In this document: in pieces, positions 1 through 13,065 of the stretch
Numbering within the stretch: the stretch's first letter is position 1
Layout of the letters: every line of letters starts with the position of its first letter
Assembly (NCBI GenBank): GCA_013399895.1
Contig: VXBA01001515.1
Location: 1,140,320-1,204,319 of the forward strand
Source of the DNA: Serilophus lunatus
Lineage: Eukaryota > Chordata > Aves > Passeriformes > Eurylaimidae
Length of the DNA stretch: 64,000 nucleotides
Direction of reading: 5' to 3'
Program-made: the position numbers and the translations under genes
Notes under the pieces: model-generated
Databases searched by the model: none
What the model was told of the DNA's origin: nothing
The model's input: the letters and a program-made list of their open reading frames with translations, nothing else

Positions 1-824
1 AAACTGTCCATGCTACATTGGAGTGTGCAATGCTACATTTTTATAATTCTTGAAAACAAATGACACATCAACAAATTAACAAGATTAATAGTCAGTTGAT
101 TTAGCCAGGTTATATTTAGAATCTTTCTGCTAATCTAGTCTAATTCACCTTGGACTGAAACACGTTCCATCCCAGCATATGTGTCACGAAAAGTTCCTTG
201 AAAACATAGTGATTGGTGGGTTTTGCTTTAAATTCTTCAGAACCAAACACTTGCAACCAAATAATACTTATTTTGCTTGTATCATTATTTTAAAGAGATA
301 ACCTGAGTAAATGTCATTTATGGTTGGAGACACTAATAATGGCATCTTTTAAATTTAGTTAGAGGCAGTGTCAGAATTAGCTGGTTTTCAGTGGATGTTT
401 TTTAAACTTCCAACCGTTTTTCACAACTTTACCATGAGGTAAACATACTCTGTAGTCCTTTTGCCATAGTGCTTCAAGAAAATACCACTTTTGCAGGTGG
501 TAGTTTTCTTAACTATTGACTCTTCTGGCTGCTGCATGTCTCACAAGTGAGAGACTCCATTTCTGAGAGCACTGGGCAGCATTTGCATGCGAAGAGCGGC
601 TGGCACATCCCTCCTTTCTGCACTGCTGGCATGCATAAAGCACCTACTGTTCCTCCTCTTTTCATTAAGCTCTTTTCACTAAACTAACCTCCCTGCCACT
701 GAAGTAATGCATGCTTCCCCAGTACCTCTAGTGCTTGACCTGCATGTCCTATGTTCACAGTAATGCTTGCTGTGGAGAAAAAGTGTTCTTTTTGCCACCT
801 TCTGCATGCTTATATACACTGTAG
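1..824 (+). other. SLK intron (window start)
   Basis: AT-rich sequence with no reading frame or splice-bounded segment that I can match to SLK. It is taken as the intron before the first visible exon. No repeat recognised. Confidence 0.6.
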
Positions 825-917
825 GTTTTATGTGAAGTGGAGAAAGCACCAAAAGAGCTGAGAAAAGAGCTCATGAAACGCAAGAAAGAGGAGCTTGCAC
901 AAAGCCAGCATGCTCAG
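825..917 (+). CDS. SLK: SLK exon: EVEKAPKELRKELMKRK segment
   Basis: Thirty-one codons ending SQHAQ before donor GTAACA. The acceptor is placed at TATACACTGTAG before 825. The 5' edge is the least certain SLK boundary, because the first three residues (VLC) are weakly supported by family recall. Frame passes directly into EQEFVQKQQQEL of the next exon. Confidence 0.85.
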
Positions 918-3900
918 GTAACAATGGCAGCTTCAAGCTACTAAAATACAAAAGGCAGCAGTATTCACACAGCTTGATGATTTCGCCTCTTGTTGTTGTT
1001 GAGTGAATATGGAAATTAACTCAGACTAACCCTACGTACTGCTCTCTTTCTGCAAGTATTCCCATATCACATCTCATAGGCTAAACTGGGTAGCAACAGT
1101 TCCCAGGTTTGTACTGTAGAGTGTAAAGTTTTGTGTGCTGGACTAAAAAAGAATGGTGTTTTTCTACAGCAAGTTTATTTACAGTGCTTTTACAAGTGGT
1201 AAGTACCCTTCAGGTCCTTCAGATTTTAAAGGTTACAGTCAAAAGTAAATTTTGAACAACACAAATGCGGGGGAGGAAAATGTATATAATATGTAAGCAT
1301 GAGGCATCTTGTTTATAGAAGCAGAACAGATTAGGTAAAAGTTATTTAAATGTCAAAGTGTAGGTGTATGGAAACTTTACAAAACATCATCTATGATTTT
1401 GTTTCCTTCAGACTTGCTGCTTTTTTATGACCCAGCTAGAAAGAGAGCAAGTATTTTGGAAAAATACTGGCTTTCTGGTGGCCACAGCTTGTACAGAGTT
1501 AGTTTCAACCACAGCAGAGCAGATTTGGATTGAGTAACTAAAAGATTAAATGTTAATGTGAGTGACCTCGTGGAAAATAATAGCAACTTTATTCGATTAT
1601 GTGTTTAATTTAAGAGGGGATTTCCCAGGATAGGATGTAATTGAATTGCAGTGCTCTCCCCATACCAAAGATACCTGTCTCTAAACTTTTTAAGGAAACC
1701 AACCCTGATTTTTCATTTTTGTAGTGACTTGGTTTATTTCCTTTTCTGGTTTTGATTTGTTGAAGAGAGGTGAAAGAGACAATTTTAAATGTGAAATATC
1801 TTTACTTGGGATGATAAGTACTAGACAAGGTACAGGTGTTTAGTTTCTAGAATATCTAGAACTTTTGTCAGCATCTACTCGTGTGATTAGCCTTGACATT
1901 TTAAATGCTTATTACCAACATACAGCAGATATAATTTCTTCCTTTTTTAAGAATAAAAATACATTCCATTATATCATGACATAGGAAGTACATTGTGTCC
2001 CACAGGGCGTTGCTCAGGTTATGATTCAGTCTTTTCAGTTGTCTTCGTGTACACTTTTCAACGCACAAATGCAGGATGTAAGTCCTAAAATGCAAACCAA
2101 CAAAAGTTTCATTGTTCCAGATGTGTGTTTTCTTCTGATCATATGTGCTGATCAATGTCACTGCTATCTCCAAACTGATTAGCACAAATTTATGTAACTG
2201 ATGCACAAAGATCAAAATGACAGTTGTTATTTAGTCTGGGCAAGACACTGAGGTTTAACACAGGCAATATAATACTGTTCTCTGGTGTTTATTATTTGTT
2301 CAGCACATGTGAGAAACATTGTGTGACTTGTATGCTGTGTTTGCAGTGAAACTGTGTGTTTCAAAGATATCTGAGTTTATTTTAAGCTTGAAAAAGGTGA
2401 ACTGTCTTGCACTGTCTGACTTTTAACCATCCAGCACATTCTTTGGTAAAATCGGTGACCTTTATTTTGTGTGATACTTGACTAGATGTGGGAAGTGGAA
2501 AGGCTAGAGTGTTTCCTGAGGTTGCCTGGGTTATCTTATAGTGCTAACAGGTATAAAACTTCTTGAGATTTACCATGTAGAGAGAATAGCAATGATATTT
2601 AAATGATGGTGTAAAAGCTCAAGGGTAATCACTTGTTGACCAAGACTACACCAGAACAGCTTTTCTCCACTCCCTTCAAGTGAAAAAACTCCCAACAAAT
2701 TAAACACTCTGTTAATTATATGTCTGCACCCTCAGAATAATAAACTTGTATTCTTCTTATCTTTTCATCTAGAAAGGGAAATAAGGGTATTTTTTATCAG
2801 ACCATATATTTGATTAGGTATGTCTGACTTAATTTACAGACATCACCTTCCAGTTGTTTTTGTACCCTCAGGTCTGTCACTGTCAACTTACTTCACCTCT
2901 GGTTTTGTGTTACCTGTCTCCGTGTGACTGCTGTCCACTGGGACAAATGAAAGCCTTATTTATTAATAACTTGCCATGAAGATGAAAACCAGGATTCTTC
3001 TGGTCATGAAAAAAGCACTTTAAACGAACATTTAATTCCATGTGACAACTCTTTTAGCAAGTAGCAAAGGTTCAGTAAAAAAATAGGAATATGTAGCTCA
3101 AGACACCCTTCCACTGATCATCTGCAGCCCAGTTTTCCCATCTCCCTTCCAGCACACCATCTTTGGTGTTGCTTCGTTATGTAGAAGAGCAGGTGCTTCA
3201 GCAGCTCCCCTTGGCTCCGACAGGACCCTGCCTTCATCTGTTCTTTTGACCTTGATATTGTGATAGAAGCATCTGATTTAATTTCTTGTTCTTGCAGAGG
3301 GATATGTGTGTGTGTGTGCATGCTTGCATGCTTGTAGATGTGGTCTTTAATAGTTGCAAAGAGGAAAGGCAGCAGTTCGGTCTTGGGGCATGGGAGGGGG
3401 ACTCCTGCTGCCTGCTTTTCATGATGGGATGCAACAGTGATACACCTGGATACTGGGAAGATGCAGGTGATGTGAGGACTGCATCAGGCAGGTGGTAAAT
3501 GACTTTATGAGGAGCTAGCTCAGCCCAGGTGTGACAAGGTTACAGTCCTGCAGAACCCTGGGGTGTCTGCACAGTGGCCCTGCAGAACTCTCAGCCCCAA
3601 CACCTCAGCCTTCAGGACAAGATAAACCACACAAATCTAAAACCCAAATGTGTAAATAAATAGACTTTAACTAATCACCCAAAGCAAAATAACCATACAT
3701 ACCTTTATTTTCTTACATACATGAGTAATTAACCCTTAATAGACTGAGATCAACTTTATATTGAGCATTTGTCTTTGCTAGCTCTGAACCATGTTCTGAG
3801 GAGAGGCAAGAGATGGAATGAATTGCATATTGGTGGACAGTTTGTTGCCTTTGGTCTTATTTCTGAAGGTATTATTTAAACATTAAATATGATCTTACCT

Positions 3901-6900
3901 GCTCTATCAATAGAAAATACAAAAGATGGATAATTTGATAGTCAAGGCATGATAGCTCAATTTTCATAGATACATTTGTTTTCATGTATAGCTAATTCTG
4001 AAAGAACTGGGAGTTTCATTAAAATGTAATGTGATTAGAAGAACACCATTTAATTTACTTCTGTTGGTTTTTACCAGGAGCAGGAGTTTGTGCAGAAGCA
4101 GCAACAAGAACTGGATGCATCTCTGAAGAAAATTATTCAGCAGCAGAAGACAGAACTGGCCACTATTGAAAGAGATTGCCTCAACAACAAACAGCAGCTC
4201 ATGAGAGGTATCCAGCATCAGACTCTCTCTAAAAATAAAACAATAGTCTCTCTTCACTTTAGGAAGTCCAAGACCTTAATGACTAATCTAGAACTGTAAT
4301 AGAAACATTTGCTGTGGAATAGTACTGTTTTTAAAGTGCACTTTTAGGCCACTTCTAAACATACACCAGCAGGTAGACTGAAAAGTACCATATGGCTGTT
4401 GCACTTTCTGAACCAGTTTCTCTTTTTTCCAGCTCGTGAAGCTGCAATCTGGGAGCTGGAGGAACGGCATCTGCAAGAGAAACACCAGCTCCTCAAACAG
4501 CAGCTCAAAGATCAGTACTTCATGCAGAGACACCAGCTGCTTAAGAGGCATGAAAAAGTTAGTGTTGACTTTGACACATTTTCCTGTGTGTTGTAATACC
4601 CATTTTTTTTATCAAGTAGTGTTACAGTCTCCTCTGGGAGCTGTTTGTTTGCACAGGCAAGACCCACGCACATATTTTGAAGCTCTTATATGTTCTGTTG
4701 AAATTAAAAAGTCTTAATTATCTTACTTGAATACCTTAGTAAGATGTAGAGGTATAAATAGTAATATTTTTCCATTTTGATTCTTAAAAAAAATCCAGGT
4801 AACCACAACATCAACCTTTTTTTATGAAAAATACCAAATTTTGCCTGTCTACAACAACCAGTTTTGACTTGTGTTTAAACAAATCTACTCAGTAGTTAAT
4901 CATTCTGGAATTAAATGAGCGGAATGAACTGGATTAGCTTTTGAGCAAAGAGCTGACAACTGTCTCTTTATAGCTAAATCCTATAAAATCCTTATTTTCC
5001 ACAAGGCATTTTGTTTTTTATAGAACACACTAAAGAAAACAGTTGAGTTTTTGAAAATGTAAACCAATAGAGAGGTGTTAAAGGATCTCCTTGGTGACGA
5101 GAGCAGGAAAAAGCTGGTTTATCCCATGTTTGCTGTTGCTTTCAGAGCTTTTGCAGCAAACTGACCTCCACAGGTGCAGTCCAGGAATTCAGTTACACAG
5201 AACTCCCTTTGAATAACAGACCTTTTTAAGAAAGCAATTCAAGAGTTGAACAACAGCTGGTAAAAATATATGTGTATTCATATGCATTGGAGAATTTCAT
5301 CAGGGCTGGGCATGATCCTTTAGCTCTCTGGAAGAAGCAGAGGAACCTCCTCCTCCCCCTGGTATCACTGGGGCTGGGACTGGTTTCTGTTGAGAGGCAC
5401 TAAGTCACACCAGGCACTTATTGATGAAATGAGACGGAAATAGTATAACATAATAGTTACAACATTTCCATGTGGTTAACATTTCAGGAAACAGAACAAA
5501 TGCAGAGATACAATCAACGCCTTATTGAGGAGTTAAAGAACAAGCAAACTCAGGAAAGAGCCAGGCTGCCTAAAATCCAGCGAAGTGAAGCAAAGACTCG
5601 AATGGCTATGTTTAAGAAAAGTTTAAGGATCAATTCATTAGCTTCTCCAGATCAAGATCGTGAAAAAATTAAGCAGGTAATAAATAAATTAATATTTTGT
5701 AATAGTGTCAATGTTAAATGTGATGTAAATGTGAGAGTGGGATAGAGTGCATTCTCACACGTTCACAGAGGGTACCAAACGAGATTTATGCACTGGATGA
5801 GGTCACAGGAAATCATCCTTTCCTGCTGCACTGGTGAGACGCTTCTGGAGTGCTGGGTCCAGTCTTGGGCTTCCCAATACAAGACAGACATGGATTTTTT
5901 GGAGCAAGTCCTGCCAAGGTCCTTGAAGGTGTCCCAGGGACTTGTGAGTCTTGTCACACAAGGAGCCACCTGGGATACCTGGGATGCCTCAGCCTGGAGG
6001 AGAGTGGGCCCAGCAGGGCCTTACCCATGTGTATAAGCACCCCACAGAGGGAGGAATGAAAGGGGAGCCAGACTCTTCCCAGTGGTGCCCAGTGACAGGG
6101 TGAGAGGCAGCAGGCACAATGGAAATACAGAAAATCCAACTTAAACATAAGAAAACATTTCTTCATTGTGTGGATGATCAGACACTGGAACAGATTGCCC
6201 AGAGAGGTTGTAGAGATGCTCAGAACCCAACTGGACACAGACCTGGGCAGTCTGTTCCTGATGACCCTCTTTTGTGGTACAGCAGGCTGATCTTTGCACG
6301 TCCCTTCCAACCTCAACTGTTCTGTGATTCTGTGAAATCTTTTTAAGGATGCTTGGGTTTTTGTGAGCTTTTGATCTAAAACAGTGGGTATTCACCCATT
6401 CTTTAAAAAGGAATCCTGTGAAGAGGTTGAAAGGTTTGCTTTTCTAATGATACACTAAAGTACCAAATATTGATTTCATATGATGAGCACTGGAAGGATG
6501 AAAAATCTGGAAAATAGGGTCCCCTGTAGCTGTATAACACCAGCCTTTACAGACCCCTGCAGCAACACTGCTGTGTCACTTACCTTCAGAGGGAGATAAT
6601 TTCAAGAGTATGGAAGCAAAATGTGCTGTGTTTTAAGGAAAAATCAGAGTTCAGACAGAGAAATGGAATTAAAACTGTGATGGCACTCCCTTTGCAAGGA
6701 TTTTATAAAAGAGTAAAGAAAATTATTGCTTTAGTCTTCTAAAACCATCCTTCTCAGTATGTGTTCGTTACATGCAGTTCTTTGGCTTGTGTAAACTGTT
6801 GTATTCAGAGGCACAATATAAATAATTATTTTTAATTCTAGTTTGCTGTTCAAGAAGAAAAGAGGCAGAAGAATGAGAGGCTGGCTCAGCATCAGAAGCA

Positions 6901-9323
6901 TGAAAACCAAATGCGAGACCTTCAGTTACAGTGTGAAGCAAACATCAGGGAACTGCATCAGTTACAGGTTAAAAATGCATATTATATGACTATTCAGTGG
7001 GAAGACTCGGGTTAATATTGGATGCAGGCAAAGCAGAAACATCTTTTTCTTAATTTTTACTGATCAGTGGAGAGTTTTTTTGACTTTGCTTTCAAAGGCC
7101 TGCAGCACACTGCTTAACAAGATTCATATGCTTCCATCAATTAATGAGACACCATTTTAAATGCAAGGAGAGCATGAACTAGAAGCAGATGATCATTTCT
7201 GGAATATCTGTCGAGTTCTCAGGGCTATTTTCTTTAGGCAACGTTTCCTATTAATCTTGTTTTAGCTGAAATGTCATTAATCAGAACAGAGGTAGGCAGC
7301 ACCAGGCATTACCCACAAGAAGTTTACAGCAATGCATGAATGAGGAGGTTTTCACAAAGTGCTTCCATTTGTATGTGAGCTTCTGGAAAGCACTTAGAAG
7401 GAATTCTCTTCTTGCCATAAGGAGCTCTGTTTTGTCCCTTTTGACATGCATTTAGTAATGTTTCTGCTGTGTACCAGATCTCCTTTTCTCTTAAATCAGC
7501 TTTTCCCTGTTTCAGGGACACAAGGCAGTTTTAAAGCATTAAATGATCACCTGCTGATAACCTTTGCTTAGAGAAATCATGTAACAACCAATGAAGCTGA
7601 TTCTACTCTATTCACTTTCTTACATCCTGCAAAAACAGTCCCTGGCTGTGCCACTAATATGCCTCAATAAATCCCCAAGTACCGTGGGAGTCTTATAAGA
7701 GTTTCAGCTCAAGTAAAATTGAGCAGATTAGGGCTGCTCTGAGCTTCACAAGGAAAACTGGCCCCTCGCTCCACTCGTGTCTACCCAAGTGCTTGTCTTT
7801 GTTGCTGTGGTTCTGTGCTCTGCATCAGACCTATTTGGGATTGGAACCCTAGAAACATGATCATTGCCAAATGCTCTTAAAAAAGCAAAGATTTGATGCA
7901 GCCAAATACTTAATTTTTTTCTTACCATGCTTCAAAAGTCCTCTGAGAATGAGGCAGGTACCTGAGTACCTTACAAAAAGGAACATGGAGCTGAGGTGTG
8001 GTATGATTATCTTTTTGCTTTTCACAGGGCACTTCAAACACATTTTTCTCTTCCCTAAACCCTATTTGTCCGTCTCGGCTCTCGGTGCCAAGAGTTGAAA
8101 TATTTCCAAAAAACAGTCTCCTTTTTAATGGAATTGGTTTCAATAAATTATACAGACTGTCTTTAGAAAGCAAAGCAGAAATGCTGTCTGACCTTGAGAA
8201 GCATTATTAGGCAGTGAAACACAGTTTTGAGTAACACCCTTAATGATATTCAACAGGGTATTTGGATTTGAGTGTTTCTTATCTCAGTTGGCTCTGATGG
8301 AAAGATCAGCTTTTGAAAATGCAGCCTCGTAACATACTTTTATCTTGTAATTATTCACGTCACTATTTACACGGAATAAGCTAATTAAAAAGAATTAGGA
8401 CAACATATGTCACTGTACAAATGTTGAGTTGCCTAATCTGAATTGGTTTTACATAAGGATTATCTTTATCTTGTTTTAAGAATGAAAAATGCCATCTACT
8501 GGTTGAGCATGAGACTCAAAAGCTGAAAGAGCTGGATGAAGAGCACAGCCAAGAACTGAAAGAATGGAGAGAGAAATTGAGACCGAGAAAAAAGGTAATC
8601 GGAAAATAATCAAGGGTTTGATCTGGCAAATACAGGCAGCACAAAAGTATTGCAGAGGAGGAGAATCAAGCTGCTGTACAAAGCTGTTATAGTTCACTGA
8701 ATAATAAAAGATGTTAAAATATGCAGAAGCTGAGCAAAGGGCAGGCGCAGCGAAACAGGCTGTGTGTCACCAGCCTCTTGCAGGGCTCCCTCCTGCAGCT
8801 CGTGTGTGTGTGTGTTTGCATGGAAAACTCAGCTGCAAATAAATCCGGCTTTAGGAGTTTATTTCAAAAGGCTGTAGGCTACTACAAAAATGGAGTGCCG
8901 AATAGCAGGTACAGGGTGTGGTGGACCTTGTTTTTGGGGTTTATATTTTACTGTAAAATGGAAAGTACTAGATTTCCCCAGAGTTCAGACAGTGTCCTAC
9001 AGGCAGATGATGTTCTTGGCTTGCTGTGTTTCGGTTGTCTTGCAGTTTCATGTTTGCTGGGTGACTTGAGGATGGTGTGTGAAGTTATAACGTCATATCA
9101 GACAGTATGTCACCACAATAATTTGCTTCCTGTAGTTTGCCATGTTAATCCTGTGACAATCTGATTTTGGTTTCAGACGCTGGAAGAAGAATTTGCCAGA
9201 AAACTGCAGGAACAGGAAGTTTTCTTTAAAATGACTGGAGAATCCGAATGCCTTAATCCTTCAACACAAAGCCGGATTTCCAAATTCTATCCAATCCCCA
9301 GCCTTCACTCCACTGGGTCATAA
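825..9323 (+). CDS. SLK: SLK, STE20-like serine/threonine kinase, C-terminal part (7 exons, 5'-truncated by window)
   Basis: Spliced exons at 825-917, 4078-4207, 4433-4557, 5488-5676, 6842-6967, 8481-8594 and 9177-9323 join in one frame for 307 codons and end in TAA. The product is almost entirely charged alpha-helical sequence rich in Glu, Gln, Lys and Arg (for example REAAIWELEERHLQEKHQLL) and matches the C-terminal AT1-46 homology/coiled-coil region of vertebrate SLK nearly residue for residue, down to the terminal PIPSLHSTGS. SLK is a cytosolic germinal-centre-like kinase that phosphorylates ERM proteins and acts in focal adhesion turnover, cytoskeletal organisation and apoptosis; this tail mediates self-association. 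The kinase domain lies upstream of base 1. STK10 is the close paralogue, but the C-terminus reads as SLK and the downstream COL17A1 neighbour also fits SLK. Confidence 0.95.
918..4077 (+). other. SLK intron, 3.2 kb
   Basis: Between two SLK exons. It holds scattered short frames with no homology that I recognise and a short (TG)7 run at 3305-3318. No RNA gene seen. Confidence 0.6.
4078..4207 (+). CDS. SLK: SLK exon: EQEFVQKQQQEL coiled-coil segment
   Basis: Acceptor TTTTTACCAG, donor GTATCC. It encodes EQEFVQKQQQELDASLKK and onward to KQQLMR, and ends one base into an Ala codon that the next exon completes. Confidence 0.95.
4433..4557 (+). CDS. SLK: SLK exon: REAAIWELEERH segment
   Basis: Acceptor CTCTTTTTTCCAG. 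It begins CT CGT GAA, completing Ala-Arg-Glu, and ends ...LLKRHEK before the donor GTTAGT, which has T rather than A/G at +3. Reading through gives an in-frame run-on, but the next exon resumes exactly at ETEQMQRY. Confidence 0.94.
5488..5676 (+). CDS. SLK: SLK exon: ETEQMQRYNQRLIEEL segment
   Basis: Sixty-three complete codons between acceptor ACATTTCAG and donor GTAATA. It contains LPKIQRSEAKTRMAMFKKSL and SPDQDREKIKQ, a distinctive SLK signature. Confidence 0.95.
5780..6336 (+). mobile_element. CR1 LINE 3' fragment, sense to SLK
   Basis: Sequence shows the CR1 3' region in forward orientation: CTGGAGTGCTGGGTCCAGTC near 5840, TACAAGACAGACATGGA, the CAGATTGCCCAGAGAGGTTG block near 6191, and the tail CTTCCAACCTCAACTGTTCTGTGATTCTGTG. 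The 5' edge is approximate and internal parts are diverged or deleted, so this is an old 5'-truncated copy. It lies in the intron between the ETEQMQRY and FAVQEE exons. Short open frames here are remnants, not genes. Confidence 0.85.
6842..6967 (+). CDS. SLK: SLK exon: FAVQEEKRQKNERLAQHQKH segment
   Basis: Forty-two codons, acceptor TTTTAATTCTAG, donor GTTAAA. It continues MRDLQLQCEANIRELHQLQ, a strongly helical segment of the SLK C-terminal domain. Confidence 0.95.
8481..8594 (+). CDS. SLK: SLK exon: NEKCHLLVEHETQKLKELDE segment
   Basis: Thirty-eight codons, acceptor CTTGTTTTAAG, donor GTAATC. It ends with the basic string EWREKLRPRKK. Confidence 0.95.
9177..9323 (+). CDS. SLK: SLK terminal coding exon with stop codon
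   Basis: Forty-eight residues plus TAA at 9321-9323, after acceptor TTTGGTTTCAG. It contains EQEVFFKMTGESECLNP and ends PIPSLHSTGS, the conserved SLK C-terminus, so the stop is authentic. Confidence 0.97.
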   Translation, partial: TLEEEFARKLQEQEVFFKMTGESECLNPSTQSRISKFYPIPSLHSTGS

Positions 9324-11450
9324 CTCTGGGAACTGCTGTAGGTTCTCCCTGTTTGGAATTGTCCCTCCTTACCCATCTAACCTGACTTGCCTGTGGCACA
9401 CGGACGTCTGAGGACCCCACACTTTTTGTTTTCAGTGGAGACAATCAGTGTCTGCACCAGTTTCTTCATTTCTCTGAATGGAAGAAACGAACCAAGTGTT
9501 GGTGTACAATGGTAACGTTACGTCCTTCAGATGTTTCAAGACTAAGTGGGCTTTTTATCTCGGTCTCTGAAAGTGTGTTACCTATGGTTTTGACTTTAAG
9601 CCTGAAATATTAATTAGGCTCTTTCTCATCACAAAAAAAATGGTTTCTCATGTGAACATTTAAATGGTGTAATATTAGTTCTGCTACTGTTTTTAAGCAT
9701 CAGGTTTCTCCACGAGAGAATTCCACAATTGGAAATGCTGTGAGAGGTTTAAAGTTTCATAATGTTGAGCAGTGTCTTCGTGGCAAGGACTGAAACTAAT
9801 TGCTAAGAACATGCCAGTAATCAGAAAAACAAACCCTTATGTTTAAACACAATTGGCAAAAGCAAAAGCCTTTGTAATTTCTTTCAAAAGAAACCTCTGG
9901 CATAAATTAAATTGAGCTGATCTCCATGACATGTTTTGTCCATTAGTTCCATAATGAAATGGGGTGCTAGTTTAATTAATACAGTGCCTGAAACACTTAG
10001 ATATGCTGGTCCTGGTAACAGGATACTGTTTTGTCATGAAAAAAACAAAAACAAAACTCCTTAGCATTGTTGTTACTGTACAAAACAAGACTTCTTGCTG
10101 CTACTGCCATTTTTGTTGTAAATCCTCACCCTGAAATATTTTGCACTAAAATATGTAAAGGTGAAAGAAATGCTAACTTTAAAATGCACAGTTTATTATT
10201 TTCCTTAGCTATTACAGGTGGTTAGTTCTACAAATTGAAAAACTGTAGAATGTATTTTTTAGAAAGCGGGGTGCGAGATGCACGTGGTTTCTCTAACTGT
10301 ACATGGAATGGGTAGAGCCATTGTTCTGTTCTTACCAAAGCCTGTTCATTTAAACTCCATCAGAAAAGTGGAGGTGGATGGTCATATTTATAAATAACCA
10401 TGGCTGAAGTCTGATTTCATTAGAAGTGTTAGATTATGGGGTTTTTTTTTTAGTCATTTTATTTTGTGGAAAGATTTAAGTTAAATATATAGACAAGCTC
10501 CTTTATGAATCTGGGTGTTCTGCTTTTGTGTTGCCACCTACTAACATAGGCAACTTTTATTTTTCAAGTTCATAGATGTACAATAAGTTATTTACCTGAC
10601 TGATCTGCAGTGGAAAATCTGAAATGTTTCTCGTGTTGCGGGTAGGGGAATACAGCTGTGTTAGGTCACCTTTGCTGCACTCCTTTTGGTGGTTCAAGGC
10701 TGAGTCATATCAAGGCAGTATTCAAAGCTGTACTTGGGCGTGCTGGAGTTCCATTTGTAAAATAGTATTTGCTTTCAGTTGTTTGAGGCCTCACTTTTCT
10801 GGAGTCTCTTCAAGCATCAACTGCAACCATTTTGTTTTGCTCTCTTGCACTGAATGTGCAACTGGTGACCATTACATGATGTTCATTTCATGGGAACAGT
10901 GTTGCTGCATGTCAATGAACTCATAAATTAACACAGGACTTTATAATCATCTGTGGTTGAAACCTTGGATGCTGAAATCCTTGGACGTTGAAGCGATACC
11001 TTCTCAATGAAGACACTTAATTTACAGCACAATTAAAAAATAATTGGAAAATGCATGTTTTAATTTAAATTTTGTAACTTTTTGATAGCATAATTAATAG
11101 CTAGCCTTAATTTCTGGCATTTTATTATTATAAATGTGTATTGTGTACTGTTGTAAATTCACACACCATATCTCTAGAACATTCTCTGTTGCTAAATGCA
11201 AAGTTCTTTGAATTGTTTGTTCAGTAGGGAGAAAAAAGGTCTTTGAAGACCTTTTCTTTTTAAGCTCCATCTTCATAAATTGACTGTTACTAAGATAACA
11301 TTAAATAATCTTCATCTCTGTTTACCAGAATTTGTTTGCAGTTTCGTATGAAGTAGGCTCAGTGCTTTACTTGAGAAGTAGGCAGGGCAGGAAGATTTTC
11401 CATTCTGGATTATTCCCACACTCATCTACATTAAGTCCTCAAAGGGAAAT

Positions 11451-11550
11451 CAGAATCATAGAATGTAAAGGGGTTTGAAGGGACCTTAAACATCATCTAG
11501 TCCCAACCCCCCACCAATGGCAGGGACACTTCCACTAGAGCAGACCTGCT
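11451..11550 (-). mobile_element. short CR1 3'-end fragment
   Basis: AGAATCATAGAATG, then GGGTTTGAAGGGACCTTAAA and CATCATCTAGTCCCAACCCC, is the reverse complement of the CR1 3' terminus. About 100 bases remain, so it is severely truncated. Confidence 0.85.
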
Positions 11551-12189
11551 AATACATATTGGCATTCTGTCTCTTTTATTTGAAGATCCTTTTCACACAG
11601 GCCCCTGCAATCTGATCTCACTGTAAATTGCACAAATAACTGTAACTGAGCTCTGTGGTGGAGGGAGGGATCAGATGTGGTGATGGAAGCTTTGCTCAGC
11701 TCTCCAGGTGGGAGACACTGAGAAGCAGTTGCAGCCTTGTGAACTGTGCTGAGAATTGATACCAAGCATAGAAAATATGTTTTTCTGGGTGATAACAGCG
11801 TGGGTACTTACACATTCAGACTGACCCGGTCAGACTAAAATTGGGTTTAAGTATTGCAGAACATGAAAGAAGGTATTACAATATTGTATCAGCATCAGAA
11901 AATTCAATTCAAATTAATTTAGTCTTACATAGGCCCCAGAGAGATCTTCTGAGGTAGAAAATCCGATCTCTGTACTATCTCATGTCACGTCCCTCTAATG
12001 AGTGCTAGCAGCTCCATCTCCAGGGTAGTTAGGTGTATTTCCCACAGCCAGAATAATGTGCTTTCTCACTGGGTTTTGGCAGATCTCATTGCCCCCACGT
12101 GCTCTTGCAAAGCTGACCACAAATCAGTGTTTGCACATCTTTGTGTTTTACTGCATCATAAATACTGTCACAGGAAAATGAGCAAAGGC

Positions 12190-12195
12190 AATAAA
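12190..12195 (+). promoter_or_regulatory. candidate SLK poly(A) signal AATAAA (proximal)
   Basis: AATAAA is followed within 40 bases by GT-rich sequence (GTCAGTGTATGGGTTGTC), the usual arrangement for cleavage. Use is not provable from sequence. Confidence 0.35.
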
Positions 12196-13059
12196 TGCCT
12201 GGATTGCAGTCAGTGTATGGGTTGTCTTCCTGTATTTACAGCTGATCCTGACAGAAAACCTGCCTGCAGGCCCCTGGCCTCTGGTGGGGTCACACCTTAC
12301 ATGTGTTTCCCAAGCTCTGAAAGCAGATCTGGGCACCTGCTAAGTCAGCTTTTATGAGAGAGGGCCTTGTAAGGACAGAGCCAGTGGCTCTGCTTCCATC
12401 CTGGTTTCCTAGAACTCAGCTGTGTGCAGACTCTAGTCCTCCACTAATGCAATGCTGCTGGTGGCCCAGGGAGACCTGGGGCTCAAGTTCTTGGGGTGCT
12501 CCTGCTGCCCCTGTTTTCAGGAGCCTCTCTCCTGAGTGGGGCTGGCTGAGGAGGGGTAACCAGTCATGAGGGGAATGGGCTGGCTCAGCTCTTGGCCTCC
12601 TGGGGGGACTTCGCTGTTTACTTTGGTGAGGGAGAAATATTCCAGCATTGGATCCTCTCTGATTGCATTAAAACAAATTTCCCTTCTCCAAACACTGCTG
12701 TGTCTGCTGAATGCACAAGAAGCGTGTACAGTATGTAAAGATATATTGAGGTTGATGAGACAGATCTTAATTTATAAACACCTTCTGAAGGAAAACCTTT
12801 ATTTGAATGGACAGCAATTCCAGGGTGGCAGGAAAGCTGTCTGACCAGTGGCATTCGCTCACAGTGATTTTTCACATCACTTAAAATACTGATATTCAGT
12901 CCAAGCTGCATCCTTTTTTCCAGATAATTTTTAAGCTAATATCCTTTTAAAATTATATTCATAGGTGTTCAGTATCTGATCAATCACACAGTTGAAAAAG
13001 ATTACTCTTCTATCTCATAGGACTTTATGATAACTCCATGCTACTGAATTATTTTTCTT

Positions 13060-13065
13060 AATAAA
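13060..13065 (+). promoter_or_regulatory. candidate SLK poly(A) signal AATAAA (middle)
   Basis: AATAAA in TTCTTAATAAATAGGAAAT. The downstream sequence lacks an obvious GT-rich element, so it is weaker than the 12190 and 14385 sites. Confidence 0.25.

Noticed and set aside
3118..3498. Overlapping open frames around a TG repeat in an SLK intron
   Set aside because: Driven by the simple repeat and adjacent low-complexity sequence; no phase-compatible splice sites and no SLK similarity.
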